Made by a program: the position numbers and the translations under genes
The notes under the pieces: generated by a model
Database searches by the model: none
Seen by the model: the letters and a program-made list of their open reading frames with translations, nothing else
What the model was told of the DNA's origin: nothing
Part shown: positions 35,432 to 43,849 of the stretch, in pieces
How the letters are laid out: each line of letters opens with the position of its first letter
How positions within the stretch are numbered: position 1 is the stretch's first letter
Source of the DNA: Flavihumibacter fluvii
GTDB lineage: Bacteria > Bacteroidota > Bacteroidia > Chitinophagales > Chitinophagaceae
Direction: 5' to 3'
Assembly (NCBI RefSeq): GCF_018595675.2
Contig: NZ_CP092333.1
Location: 272,001-336,000, forward strand
Length of the DNA stretch: 64,000 nt

Positions 35432-36328
35432 TTATAAGAAGCGATCACTCACCAAGAGGTCTTTTGAGCCAGTTGGATAGGTGTAAAAACCTTCACCAGT
35501 TTTTACGCCCAGTTTTCCGGCAGCCACCATATTGCCCAATAATGGACAGGGGGCATATTTGGGATTGCCGAAACCCTGGTGCAATACGCTGAGGATACTA
35601 TGGCAAACATCCAGTCCGATAAAATCTGCCAATTGCAATGGCCCCATCGGATGTGCCATGCCCAGTTTCATAATCGTATCAATGGCTTCCACACCAGCTA
35701 CCCCTTCATACACGCTGCAGATGGCCTCGTTGATCATGGGCATTAGAATGCGGTTGGCGATAAAGCCCGGGTAATCATTCACGACGCAGGGCACCTTGTT
35801 TATCTTTTTAGTGAGGGCAACAATTGCATCGGAGGTTGCCGCATCGGTGGCATACCCGTTGATGATTTCAACCAGCCGCATCACCGGCACCGGATTCATA
35901 AAATGCATGCCGATCACCTGTTGCGGCCTTTTGGTAACGCTGGCGATACGGGTAATGGAAATGGAGGAGGTATTTGAAGCCAGTATGGCATCAGCAGGTG
36001 CCAGCCTGTCGAGTTCCTGGAAGATCTTTAATTTGACGGGTTCATTTTCAGTAGCTGCTTCAACTACCAGTTGCACACCATGCACACCTTCCTCAATGGT
36101 ACTGAAAGTGCCGATGCGTTCATATGCGGCGAGTTTTTCATCCGCAGTTAAACTGCCTTTGCTGACCTGACGGTCCATGTTTTTCTGGATAGTCTGCAGG
36201 GCCTTCACCAACTGGTCTGCATTTACATCGATCAGGTGGACGGGATAACCATTTTGTGCAAAAACATGGGCGATACCGTTACCCATTGTACCGGCTCCGA
36301 TGACAGCAATCTTTTGGAACATAGCCAT
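35432..36328 (-). CDS. 3-hydroxybutyryl/3-hydroxyacyl-CoA dehydrogenase
   Basis: 298 residues (MAMFQKIAVIGAGTMGNGIA; a start two codons later is possible). NAD-binding GAGTMG, LIDVNADQL, catalytic SNTSSI and the HFMNPVPVMRLVEIINGYAT block with the catalytic histidine are visible, followed by the C-terminal helical domain (GFIANRILMPMINEAICSVY ... DFIGLDVCHSIL). This length and pattern match single-domain Hbd/PaaH enzymes, oxidising or reducing 3-hydroxybutyryl-CoA or longer chains in the cytosol. A TATTTTTG element is at 36340-36347. It faces away from the Mrp operon. Confidence 0.93.
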   Translation of the reverse strand: MAMFQKIAVIGAGTMGNGIAHVFAQNGYPVHLIDVNADQLVKALQTIQKNMDRQVSKGSLTADEKLAAYERIGTFSTIEEGVHGVQLVVEAATENEPVKLKIFQELDRLAPADAILASNTSSISITRIASVTKRPQQVIGMHFMNPVPVMRLVEIINGYATDAATSDAIVALTKKINKVPCVVNDYPGFIANRILMPMINEAICSVYEGVAGVEAIDTIMKLGMAHPMGPLQLADFIGLDVCHSILSVLHQGFGNPKYAPCPLLGNMVAAGKLGVKTGEGFYTYPTGSKDLLVSDRFL

Positions 36329-36339
36329 TGTTTAGAGGG

Positions 36340-36347
36340 CAAAAATA
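36340..36347 (-). promoter_or_regulatory. Bacteroidota -7 promoter element of the 3-hydroxyacyl-CoA dehydrogenase gene
   Basis: Minus-strand TATTTTTG, a perfect TAnnTTTG match, 12 nt upstream of the ATG at 36328, in the 23-nt gap after the CarboxypepD-like gene. It suggests that the dehydrogenase has its own promoter despite the close co-oriented upstream gene. Confidence 0.4.
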
Positions 36348-36351
36348 CGGG

Positions 36352-36993
36352 CTACTTCTTGCTTTTAAAGTCCCCTCTTTTCCAGGCCTTGATAAAATCG
36401 GCCCATGCGACGGGGTTCATGATGTTCATGGGTGGTAATTGTCCGGCGTAAGTGTATTTATAGGCCTGTTTACGCAGGGAATAGTTGGCGGCCTCAGCAC
36501 CATCTGCAGGCAGGATCGTCATCAACGCCCGCCGGGTTTGTTCATCGGTATTCTTTCGGGCGATTTCGAGGTTGTCATCAGGGACCTGCATATTCGCAAA
36601 GTCGCGGTCGAATTGTTGCCGGGTTGGCCTTGGGCGGATGATGGTCGCCGGAAGGTATTGCGTGTCTACCACCAATAACTGCACAATACTGAACTGGTTG
36701 CCTTCCAGAGTCCTTGGGATCTCAACGAGTTTAGGTTTGTAGCCAACGCTGGAGAATTCAATCAAATCCCCTTTAAACACCACTATAGAAAAAACACCCT
36801 CCTCATTTGTAATGGTACCTCTTCTTCCACCTTTGATGGAAACACTCACGGAGGGGATAGCTTCAAGACTGTCGGCTGTCATAACCACACCATACAACTG
36901 AACGACAGAATCTTTGATCGACTCGAATTGGGCGTTGGCTCGTTGACAGATGATAAAAAAACCTATTATGAATAAAGGTAGAATTCGCTTCAT
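36352..36993 (-). CDS. Secreted CarboxypepD-reg-like domain protein
   Basis: 213 residues with a signal peptide (MKRILPLFIIGFFIICQRANA). Residues 30-105 are a carboxypeptidase regulatory-like beta sandwich of the SusC-plug type: VQLYGVVMTADSLEAIPSVS, GRRGTITNEEGVFSIVV, DLIEFSSVGYKPKLVEIP. The rest (about 110-213) is an uncharacterised tail rich in charged residues. Such stand-alone proteins are common in Bacteroidota; their role in the periplasm or outer membrane is not known. A TATATTTG element is 6 nt upstream of its ATG, and the start is divergent from the Mrp gene with 95 nt between starts. Confidence 0.85.
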   Translation of the reverse strand: MKRILPLFIIGFFIICQRANAQFESIKDSVVQLYGVVMTADSLEAIPSVSVSIKGGRRGTITNEEGVFSIVVFKGDLIEFSSVGYKPKLVEIPRTLEGNQFSIVQLLVVDTQYLPATIIRPRPTRQQFDRDFANMQVPDDNLEIARKNTDEQTRRALMTILPADGAEAANYSLRKQAYKYTYAGQLPPMNIMNPVAWADFIKAWKRGDFKSKK

Positions 36994-36998
36994 TGGGT

Positions 36999-37006
36999 CA
37001 AATATA
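36999..37006 (-). promoter_or_regulatory. Bacteroidota -7 promoter element of the CarboxypepD-like gene
   Basis: Minus-strand TATATTTG, perfect TAnnTTTG match, ending 6 nt before the A of the ATG at 36993. A TTG lies 21 nt further upstream (minus-strand reading of 37028-37030), close to the expected -33 position. This is the third gene in the window with this near-leaderless spacing. Confidence 0.45.
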
Positions 37007-37051
37007 TATACTTCATGAAAATAGCCTCAACATTTTACCATCGGCATTGGT

Positions 37052-37059
37052 TAATTTTG
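37052..37059 (+). promoter_or_regulatory. Bacteroidota -7 promoter element of the mrp operon
   Basis: TAATTTTG, perfect TAnnTTTG match, 30 nt upstream of the mrp ATG at 37089. A leader of about 23 nt is expected. It would drive the plus-strand run mrp to pyrF. Confidence 0.45.
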
Positions 37060-37088
37060 CACTAAAATTCTCATACAACACCCTAATA

Positions 37089-38183
37089 ATGACGCAAGAA
37101 CAAATATTACAGGCGCTGAGCAATGTCCAGGAACCCGACCTGGGCAGTGATATCGTTACCCTGAATATGGTGAAAGACCTGGCGATTGATGGTAATGCCG
37201 TTAGTTTCACCATTGTACTAACCACTCCCGCCTGCCCGATGAAAGACCTCATGAAAAATGCATCGGTCAATGCCATTCAATTGCTGGTGAACAAGGAGGC
37301 CAGGGTGACAGTGAACTTTACTGCCAATACCAGTTCGGTGCGGAAAGACAATGGCCAGGTTTTGCCTAAAGTAAAAAATATTATTGCAGTAGTGAGTGGC
37401 AAAGGCGGGGTAGGAAAAAGTACCGTTGCCGCTAACCTGGCGCTGGCACTGTCTGTTGGCGGGGCAAAGGTAGGATTGATGGATGCCGATATCTATGGAC
37501 CCAGCGTACCCATTATGTTCGGGGTTCGTGGCGAAAGGCCCAAAATGATGCAGGGTGGTGAAAAGGGACTGATCGTTCCGCTGGAAAAATATGGTATTAA
37601 ACTAATGAGCATCGGGTTGCTGGTGGATGAAAAGAGTGCCGTGGTCTGGCGCGGGCCAATGGCCAGCAGTGCGATCCGGCAATTTATTACCGATGTATTC
37701 TGGGATGAACTGGATTACCTGGTGATCGATATGCCGCCCGGAACCGGCGATATCCACCTGACCATCATGCAAACCGTACCGGTTACCGGTGTGGTAGTGG
37801 TTACCACCCCGCAGGATGTGGCTCTTGCAGATGCCAAAAAAGGCATTGCCATGTTTGGACAGGCCCAGATCAAAGTGCCTATTATTGGCATCGTTGAAAA
37901 CATGAGTTATTTCACGCCGGCCGAATTGCCGGAAAACAAATATTACATCTTTGGAAAAGATGGTGGCAAGCGGCTGGCAGAAGAGTATGATATTCCCTTC
38001 CTTGGGCAAATTCCCCTGGTGCAATCGATCCGTGAAGGCGGTGACAGGGGCAGGCCCATTATGGTGAGTGATGATCCGGTTACGAGGGCAGCATTTGAAA
38101 CATTCGCCGGATTAACCGCCAGGAGTATTGCAATGCGTAACGCCAATATTGCCCCAACTCAAGTAGTTGAGGTAGTGAGCTAA
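37089..38183 (+). CDS. mrp: Mrp/NBP35 family P-loop ATPase, Fe-S cluster carrier
   Basis: 364 residues from the ATG at 37089 (MTQEQILQALSNVQEPDLGS). The N-terminal DUF59 domain (1-85) contains TTPACPMKDLM. The ParA/MinD-like ATPase has the deviant Walker A SGKGGVGKST (103-112), DADIYGPSVP and LVIDMPPGTGDIHL. The CxxC that holds the bridging cluster in ApbC is not present after ENMSYF; instead TPAELPENKYYIFGKDGG follows, as in other Bacteroidota Mrp proteins. Function in Fe-S delivery is by family. It heads a run with the PaiB-like gene (8 nt). Confidence 0.93.
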   Translation: MTQEQILQALSNVQEPDLGSDIVTLNMVKDLAIDGNAVSFTIVLTTPACPMKDLMKNASVNAIQLLVNKEARVTVNFTANTSSVRKDNGQVLPKVKNIIAVVSGKGGVGKSTVAANLALALSVGGAKVGLMDADIYGPSVPIMFGVRGERPKMMQGGEKGLIVPLEKYGIKLMSIGLLVDEKSAVVWRGPMASSAIRQFITDVFWDELDYLVIDMPPGTGDIHLTIMQTVPVTGVVVVTTPQDVALADAKKGIAMFGQAQIKVPIIGIVENMSYFTPAELPENKYYIFGKDGGKRLAEEYDIPFLGQIPLVQSIREGGDRGRPIMVSDDPVTRAAFETFAGLTARSIAMRNANIAPTQVVEVVS

Positions 38184-38191
38184 ATCTGACC

Positions 38192-38827
38192 ATGTACGAT
38201 ACAAAATATTTTAAAGCAGCAGATGATGCAGAAGTGGTGGCGTTCATGCAGGCCCATCCCTTTGTAGTAATCTGTGGTGCTGGCAAGGATGGTATTCCTG
38301 TGGCCACGCATGTTCCGGTGTTACTGGAAGAAAGGGATGGAAGGGTATTCCTGCTTGGCCATTTTATGCGCAAGCAGGAACATACACTTGTATTCCAGGA
38401 GAACCCGAATGCGTTGGTGATCTTTTCCGGTGCACATGCCTATATCAGTGCAAGCTGGTATGCTGATCCGAAAAAAGTAAGCACCTGGAATTACCAGGCT
38501 GTGCATGCAACCGGTACCCTGAAATTTGCCGATGAACAGGGCCTGTTTGATATGCTGGTGAAACTCACCCGGCATTTTGAAGGCAGGGATGATTCGCCTT
38601 CACTGGTATCTAAGATGGATGAAGATTACCTGCGGCAGAATATGAAGGCCATCATTGGTTTTGAGGTAGAAGTCACCCGCTTGTCGCACGTGTTCAAGTT
38701 AAGCCAGAACCGGCAGCAAACTGATTTCCAGCGCGTAATTGATCACCTTAAACTAGGCGATGCGGAAAGCCAGGCAGTAGCCGGTAAAATGGAAGAGAAA
38801 GGGGGGCAACTATTTGGACGGGAGTAA
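38192..38827 (+). CDS. PaiB-type FMN-binding protein (negative transcriptional regulator family)
   Basis: 211 residues of PF04299: MYDTKYFKAADDAEVVAFMQ, ATHVPVLLEERDGRVFLLGH, FSGAHAYISASWYADPKKVS, TWNYQAVHATGTL and MKAIIGFEVEVTRLSHVFKL are the family blocks. It is a split-barrel flavin fold; the B. subtilis namesake represses sporulation and protease genes, but most members are not shown to bind DNA. It lies 8 nt after mrp and 15 nt before the phosphodiesterase gene. Confidence 0.92.
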   Translation: MYDTKYFKAADDAEVVAFMQAHPFVVICGAGKDGIPVATHVPVLLEERDGRVFLLGHFMRKQEHTLVFQENPNALVIFSGAHAYISASWYADPKKVSTWNYQAVHATGTLKFADEQGLFDMLVKLTRHFEGRDDSPSLVSKMDEDYLRQNMKAIIGFEVEVTRLSHVFKLSQNRQQTDFQRVIDHLKLGDAESQAVAGKMEEKGGQLFGRE

Positions 38828-38842
38828 CCGAAATAAAGAAAA

Positions 38843-39754
38843 ATGCGAACCAAATACTGGTGTTTTAGTTTATCCATGATCATGGCCTGTGCAACTTCAT
38901 CAAATATCAACAGTACACCGAAGCCATTGCCGGTGTTTGATATGGAAGGTCACAGGGGCAGCCGCGGATTAATGCCCGAGAATACCATTCCCGCCATGCT
39001 GAAAGCGCTGGAGCTGGGTGTGACCACGCTTGAAATGGATGTAGCAATCACCACAGACGGCCGGGTGATCCTCTCTCATGAACCATTCTTTAACCATGAG
39101 ATCAGTACAGCGCCCGATGGCCAGCCGGTTTCAGCAGACCAGGAGAAAGGCTTCAATATTTTCCAGATGACCTATGCGCAAACCCAGCAGTTTGATGTAG
39201 GAAAAAGAAAGCCGGCCCGTTTTCCTCAACAGGCCAGCCTGCCAGCCACCAAGCCATTACTGGCAGACGTGATCGATAATGCCGAAGCCTATGCAAAACT
39301 GAAAGGCCGGGAACTGCCCTTCTATAATATTGAAACAAAAACTGATCCGGCGACCGATGGCCTGTTTCATCCGATACCAGAAACATTTGTAGAAGTGCTG
39401 ATGGCCGTTATTGAAAAGAAAAAAGTCAAGGGTCGCGTTATCATTCAATCCTTTGATTTCCGGACATTGAAAATCATCCACGAAAAATATCCGGGCGTTC
39501 GGACTGCTGCCCTTGTGGAAGGCGAAGACCGCCGCGGTGTGCAGGCGCAGTTAGATGAATTAGGTTTTGTGCCGGATATTTACAGCCCGTTTTTCGGTAT
39601 GGTGAATGAAACATTGGTGGCCGAATGCCATGCGAAAAATATGCGCGTGCTCCCTTGGACAGTTAATGATCCTGTCATCATCGACCGGTTAAAGAAAATG
39701 GGAGTGGATGGTATCATTTCCGATTACCCGAACCTTTTCAGTAAGAATCCTTAA
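38843..39754 (+). CDS. Glycerophosphodiester phosphodiesterase, probable lipoprotein
   Basis: 303 residues. The N-terminus MRTKYWCFSLSMIMACATSS looks like a lipoprotein leader with the modified cysteine at IMAC. GDPD motifs: EGHRGSRGLMPENTIPAMLK, TTLEMDVAITTDGRVILSHE, IETKTDP and a closing ARV-like PWTVNDPVIIDRLKKMGVDG plus IISDYPN. It hydrolyses glycerophosphodiesters to glycerol-3-phosphate and alcohol in the envelope. Co-oriented in the mrp run; 9 nt to the SDR gene. Confidence 0.92.
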   Translation: MRTKYWCFSLSMIMACATSSNINSTPKPLPVFDMEGHRGSRGLMPENTIPAMLKALELGVTTLEMDVAITTDGRVILSHEPFFNHEISTAPDGQPVSADQEKGFNIFQMTYAQTQQFDVGKRKPARFPQQASLPATKPLLADVIDNAEAYAKLKGRELPFYNIETKTDPATDGLFHPIPETFVEVLMAVIEKKKVKGRVIIQSFDFRTLKIIHEKYPGVRTAALVEGEDRRGVQAQLDELGFVPDIYSPFFGMVNETLVAECHAKNMRVLPWTVNDPVIIDRLKKMGVDGIISDYPNLFSKNP

Positions 39755-39763
39755 CTGTACAAA

Positions 39764-40549
39764 ATGGAATTATCCCTGAACCGAAAATTTGCATTGGTCT
39801 GTGGCAGTACACAAGGCATTGGCAGGGCCATTGCCCTAGAGCTTGCCTTGCTGGGAGCTAATTGTATTTTACTTGCGCGTGATGAAGTGAAACTAAAGGA
39901 AGTGGTTGCCGCCCTGCCTGCAGATATTGGCCAGGAACACAGTTATGCTGTGGCTGACTTTGCCGTACCGAAACAGGTGGAAACCGCCTTGCAGGAACTG
40001 GTCACCCGATATCGCATAACCATCCTTGTGAACAACACCGGCGGGCCGGCAGCCGGACCAATCATTGAGGCTGGCACCATTGATTTTGAAGCCGCTTTCC
40101 GCCAGCACCTGGTAGTAAATCATTTGCTGGTCCAGGCCCTGTTGCCCGGCATGAAGGAAGTGGGCTTTGGAAGAATTATCAATATAATTTCCACTTCTGT
40201 AAAAATACCCCTGAACAACCTGGGTGTATCGAATACCATCCGGGGCGCAGTAGCTGCCTGGGCAAAAAGCCTGGCCAACGAATTAGGCGCATTTGGGATC
40301 ACCGTCAATAATGTATTACCAGGCTTTACCAGTACCGCACGGCTGGATAGCCTTGCAGCAACGCTGGCAAAGAGCAAGGGAATTACCGTTGCTGAGCAAA
40401 CTGCATTGATGGCCGCCGAGGTGCCGGCCAAAAGATTTGGCACTGCAGCAGAGATTGCAGCAATAGCTGCATTTTTAGCCACTCCGGCAGCCGCATATGT
40501 AAATGGGGCCAGTATTCCGGTAGATGGAGGAAGAACAGGATCAATCTGA
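39764..40549 (+). CDS. SDR family oxidoreductase lacking the catalytic YxxxK
   Basis: 261 residues with the classical Rossmann start ALVCGSTQGIGRAIALELAL, NNTGGPAAGP and serine in INIISTSVK (S143/S145). Where classical SDRs have YxxxK the sequence reads S156-N-T-I-R160, so the tyrosine and lysine are replaced. This SNxxR variant belongs to a divergent 3-oxoacyl-reductase-like clade found in several Bacteroidota. The end TPAAAYVNGASIPVDGGRTG is standard. Whether it still catalyses reduction is unknown. The gene is 4 nt ahead of kynU. Confidence 0.9.
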   Translation: MELSLNRKFALVCGSTQGIGRAIALELALLGANCILLARDEVKLKEVVAALPADIGQEHSYAVADFAVPKQVETALQELVTRYRITILVNNTGGPAAGPIIEAGTIDFEAAFRQHLVVNHLLVQALLPGMKEVGFGRIINIISTSVKIPLNNLGVSNTIRGAVAAWAKSLANELGAFGITVNNVLPGFTSTARLDSLAATLAKSKGITVAEQTALMAAEVPAKRFGTAAEIAAIAAFLATPAAAYVNGASIPVDGGRTGSI

Positions 40550-40553
40550 TTGT

Positions 40554-41828
40554 ATGGATAATAGTTTAGCCTATGCGCAACAGCTTGACCGGGATGACCA
40601 GTTAAGGGAATTCCGGCAGCAGTTTATCATCCCCGAAGAGAACGGGGTGGAGCAGATCTATTTCCTGGGCAATTCACTTGGACTGCAACCCAGGCGTACG
40701 GCGGGTTATATTGACCAGGTGTTGAAGCAATGGGCACGCTACGGCGTGGAAAGTTTTTTCCTTGGTGATGATCCCTGGATGCATTACCATGACCACCTGG
40801 TGGCGCCATTGGCCAATATCGTCGGTGCTAAACCAGCAGAGATCGTGGTGATGAACCAGCTGACTGTGAACCTGCACCTGATGATGGTGAGTTTTTATCA
40901 CCCGGCGGGTAAGCGGCGTAAGATCATTTGTGAGGCCAAAGCCTTTCCGAGCGACCAGTATATGTTTGAAACGCACCTCAAACATTTGGGATTAGACCCT
41001 GCAGTGGTACTGATAGAAATAGCCCCGCGCGAGGGTGAGCATACTATCAGGCTGGATGATATCCTGCATACCATTGCTGCAACCGGCGAGGAACTGGCCC
41101 TGGTCTTATGGGGTGGATTGAATTACTATACCGGCCAGGTATTTGATATGGCGGCGATCACCCATGCCGCACATAAGGCGGGTGCGAAATGCGGGTTCGA
41201 CCTGGCCCATGCCGCCGGAAATGTAGCCTTGCATTTACACAACTGGAATGTGGATTTTGCCTGCTGGTGCAGTTATAAATATTTGAATGCCGGTCCGGGT
41301 GCCATCGGCGCAGCCTATATCCATGAACGTTACCATACAGATCCAGGCATACAACGACTGGCCGGCTGGTGGGGTTATGAAAAAGAGACCCGCTTTGCCA
41401 TGCAGAAAGGGTTCAGACCCATTGCATCAGCAGAAGGCTGGCAGTTAAGCACACCATCACCCATTTTATATGCTGCACACCGGGCGTCGCTCGAAATATT
41501 TGCAGCAGCAGGCTTTGACCGCCTTCGTGAAAAAGGCCGGCTGCTAAGTGCTTATATGTTGTATTTATTGGATGAGATCAACGCCCGGGCATCATCACCC
41601 ATCCTGGAGATCATAACACCCCGCATTGACCATGAACGGGGTTGCCAGGTGTCTATGCTGATGCACCAGAAAGGCCGGGAAGTTTTCGATGCGCTGGGCA
41701 AGGCCGGCATCTTTGCGGACTGGCGTGAACCGAATGTGATCAGGGTCGCCGCCGTACCCCTTTATAACCGTTTTGAGGAAGTGTGGCGTTTTGCTGACAG
41801 TGTCCGACGGATTATCTTCGCCGTATGA
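40554..41828 (+). CDS. kynU: Kynureninase
   Basis: 424 residues from the ATG at 40554 (MDNSLAYAQQLDRDDQLREF); an in-frame start at 40524 overlaps the SDR gene. PLP-dependent aminotransferase-fold enzyme that cleaves kynurenine to anthranilate and alanine. Blocks: IYFLGNSLGLQPRRT, NQLTVNLHLMMVSFY, AFPSDQYMFETH, FDLAHAAGN and the PLP lysine K242 in CSYKYLNAGPG, then GWWGYEKETRF. It overlaps pyrF by 4 nt. Other kynurenine-pathway genes are not in the window, but glutaryl-CoA dehydrogenase follows two genes on. Confidence 0.95.
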   Translation: MDNSLAYAQQLDRDDQLREFRQQFIIPEENGVEQIYFLGNSLGLQPRRTAGYIDQVLKQWARYGVESFFLGDDPWMHYHDHLVAPLANIVGAKPAEIVVMNQLTVNLHLMMVSFYHPAGKRRKIICEAKAFPSDQYMFETHLKHLGLDPAVVLIEIAPREGEHTIRLDDILHTIAATGEELALVLWGGLNYYTGQVFDMAAITHAAHKAGAKCGFDLAHAAGNVALHLHNWNVDFACWCSYKYLNAGPGAIGAAYIHERYHTDPGIQRLAGWWGYEKETRFAMQKGFRPIASAEGWQLSTPSPILYAAHRASLEIFAAAGFDRLREKGRLLSAYMLYLLDEINARASSPILEIITPRIDHERGCQVSMLMHQKGREVFDALGKAGIFADWREPNVIRVAAVPLYNRFEEVWRFADSVRRIIFAV

Positions 41829-42637
41829 ATCGCCAACAGCTTGTAGCCGAGATCCGACGGAAGCAATCCTACCTCTGTGTAGGGTTAGATACGGATCTCA
41901 CGAAAATCCCCGTCCATTTGCAGCAAAGACCCGATGCCATTGTCGCTTTTAATAAAGCCATCATTGATGCCACGCTGGACCATTGCGTGAGTTATAAAAT
42001 CAATACCGCATTTTATGAGGCTATGGGGCGCAAGGGCTGGGAAGCGATGGAAGAGACCGTGCAGTATATTCCGGCAACTCATTTACGGATCGCAGACGCC
42101 AAAAGAGGCGATATCGGTAATACCAGCAGCCAGTATGCCAGGGCATTTTTTGAAGCCCTGCCATTTGATGCCATCACTGTTGCGCCATATATGGGGGCAG
42201 ACAGTGTGCAGCCGTTCCTGGAATACACTGATAAATGGACCATTGTCCTGGGACTCACCTCAAATAAGGGAGCGGAAGATTTTGAGCGGCAGAAAATGGG
42301 CGATGAGTACCTCTATGAAAAAGTATTGCGGACGGTGGCCAAATGGGGCAATCCGGGCAACCTGATGTTTGTGATCGGAGCCACGCAGGCCGATGCCTTT
42401 GTGAATATCCGGCAGATCTTGCCGGAGCATTTTTTCCTGGTGCCCGGTGTCGGCGCACAGGGTGGCAGCCTGGAGGAGATCTCCCAAAAGGCGATGAATG
42501 GTGATGTGGGCTTGCTGGTGAATGCCAGCCGGGCCATCATCTATGCCTCCGAAAAAGAAGATTACGCCACAGAAGCCGGTGCAATTGCAGCACAGTACCA
42601 TTATGAGATGGCACAATATATGCCCCAACTACTCTAG
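41825..42637 (+). CDS. pyrF: Orotidine 5'-phosphate decarboxylase (type 2)
   Basis: 270 residues, the longer type-2 PyrF. Start SYLCVGLDTDLTKIP, catalytic DAKRGDIGNTSSQYA with the K-D pair, APYMGADSVQPFL and FVIGATQADAF with a phosphate-binding VPGVGAQGG. Final step of UMP synthesis. ATG overlaps the kynU stop as ATGA; its stop codon overlaps the next -7 element. Confidence 0.95.
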   Translation: MNRQQLVAEIRRKQSYLCVGLDTDLTKIPVHLQQRPDAIVAFNKAIIDATLDHCVSYKINTAFYEAMGRKGWEAMEETVQYIPATHLRIADAKRGDIGNTSSQYARAFFEALPFDAITVAPYMGADSVQPFLEYTDKWTIVLGLTSNKGAEDFERQKMGDEYLYEKVLRTVAKWGNPGNLMFVIGATQADAFVNIRQILPEHFFLVPGVGAQGGSLEEISQKAMNGDVGLLVNASRAIIYASEKEDYATEAGAIAAQYHYEMAQYMPQLL

Positions 42638-42642
42638 CTTTG
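42635..42642 (+). promoter_or_regulatory. Bacteroidota -7 promoter element of the glutaryl-CoA dehydrogenase gene
   Basis: TAGCTTTG, a perfect TAnnTTTG match that begins on the pyrF stop codon TAG. It is 27 nt upstream of the ATG at 42669, giving a leader of about 20 nt. Confidence 0.4.
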
Positions 42643-42668
42643 TGATAACCTATTAAATACAGATTGCT

Positions 42669-43847
42669 ATGGCAAAGGATCAGTTTCAATCGCCCGATTA
42701 TGTGAACCTCGATGAGTTGTTATCCGAAGAACACCTGATGGTGCGCGATGCGGTACGTAATTATGTAAAGCAGGAGATCTCACCCATCATTGAAGACTAT
42801 GCACAGAAAGCCGAGTTCCCCCAACAGATCGTAAAGCAGTTGGGCGACCTGGGTTGTTTTGGTCCGACCGTGCCGGTGGAGTATGGCGGCGGCGGGCTGG
42901 ATTATATTTCCTATGGACTGATGATGCAGGAGCTCGAAAGAGGGGATAGCGGTGTGCGATCCACAGCATCGGTGCAAGGTTCCCTGGTTATGTTCCCGAT
43001 CTATGAATTTGGGAGTGAAGCACAACGGCGCAAGTATTTACCTAAACTGGCCAGCGGAGAATGGCTGGGTTGTTTCGGGTTGACCGAACCTAACCATGGC
43101 AGTGATCCATCGAGTATGCTGACGAATATAAAAGATGCAGGTGACCATGTGATTTTGAATGGTGCAAAAATGTGGATCAGCAATGCGCCTTTTGCACAGG
43201 TAGCGGTGGTATGGGCGAAAGACGAAGCCGGAGATATCAGGGGCCTTATTGTGGAGCGCGGTATGGAAGGCTTTTCAACGCCTACTACCCATAGTAAATG
43301 GAGCTTAAGGGCATCAGCCACAGGTGAACTGGTATTCGATCATGTAAAAGTCCCCAAAGAAAATATTTTCCCCACGATCAAGGGATTAAAAGGGCCATTG
43401 AGTTGTTTGACCAAGGCGCGATTCGGTATTGCCTGGGGAACAATCGGTGCGGCGATGGATTGTTATGATGTAGCCTTACGCTATTCAAAAGAAAGGGTGC
43501 AGTTTGGGCGGCCGATTGGTGGTTTCCAGCTACAGCAGAAAAAACTGGCGGAGATGGTGACGGAAATTACCAAGGCGCAGTTGCTGAACTGGCGGGTGGC
43601 GGTATTGATGAACGAGGGCCGGGCAACACCGGCACAGGTGAGTATGGCGAAAAGAAATGGCTGTGAAGTAGCGCAGAACATATGTCGCGACGCGCGCCAG
43701 ATGCTGGGCGGTATGGGCATTACAGGTGAATACCCCGTAATGCGGCACATGATGAATATTGAAAGTGTGATCACCTATGAAGGCACACATGATATCCACT
43801 TATTGATCACAGGAATGGATGTAACCGGCTTTAATGCTTTTAAATAA
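42669..43847 (+). CDS. gcdH: Glutaryl-CoA dehydrogenase-like acyl-CoA dehydrogenase
   Basis: 392 residues of the FAD acyl-CoA dehydrogenase fold. SGVRSTASVQGSLVMFPIYE, CFGLTEPNHGSDPSSM, WISNAPFAQVAVVWAKDEAG, and the C-terminal catalytic glutamate in VITYEGTHDIHLLI are the glutaryl-CoA dehydrogenase versions of the family motifs, including the arginine in RSTASVQ. It oxidatively decarboxylates glutaryl-CoA to crotonyl-CoA, a product of lysine and tryptophan breakdown, which fits the kynU neighbour. It has its own -7 element and is 2 nt ahead of aroK. Confidence 0.92.
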   Translation: MAKDQFQSPDYVNLDELLSEEHLMVRDAVRNYVKQEISPIIEDYAQKAEFPQQIVKQLGDLGCFGPTVPVEYGGGGLDYISYGLMMQELERGDSGVRSTASVQGSLVMFPIYEFGSEAQRRKYLPKLASGEWLGCFGLTEPNHGSDPSSMLTNIKDAGDHVILNGAKMWISNAPFAQVAVVWAKDEAGDIRGLIVERGMEGFSTPTTHSKWSLRASATGELVFDHVKVPKENIFPTIKGLKGPLSCLTKARFGIAWGTIGAAMDCYDVALRYSKERVQFGRPIGGFQLQQKKLAEMVTEITKAQLLNWRVAVLMNEGRATPAQVSMAKRNGCEVAQNICRDARQMLGGMGITGEYPVMRHMMNIESVITYEGTHDIHLLITGMDVTGFNAFK

Positions 43848-43849
43848 TT

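Noticed and set aside
37602-38024. 140-codon open frame opposite mrp
   Set aside because: Lies wholly inside mrp on the other strand, with no family resemblance; codon periodicity belongs to mrp.
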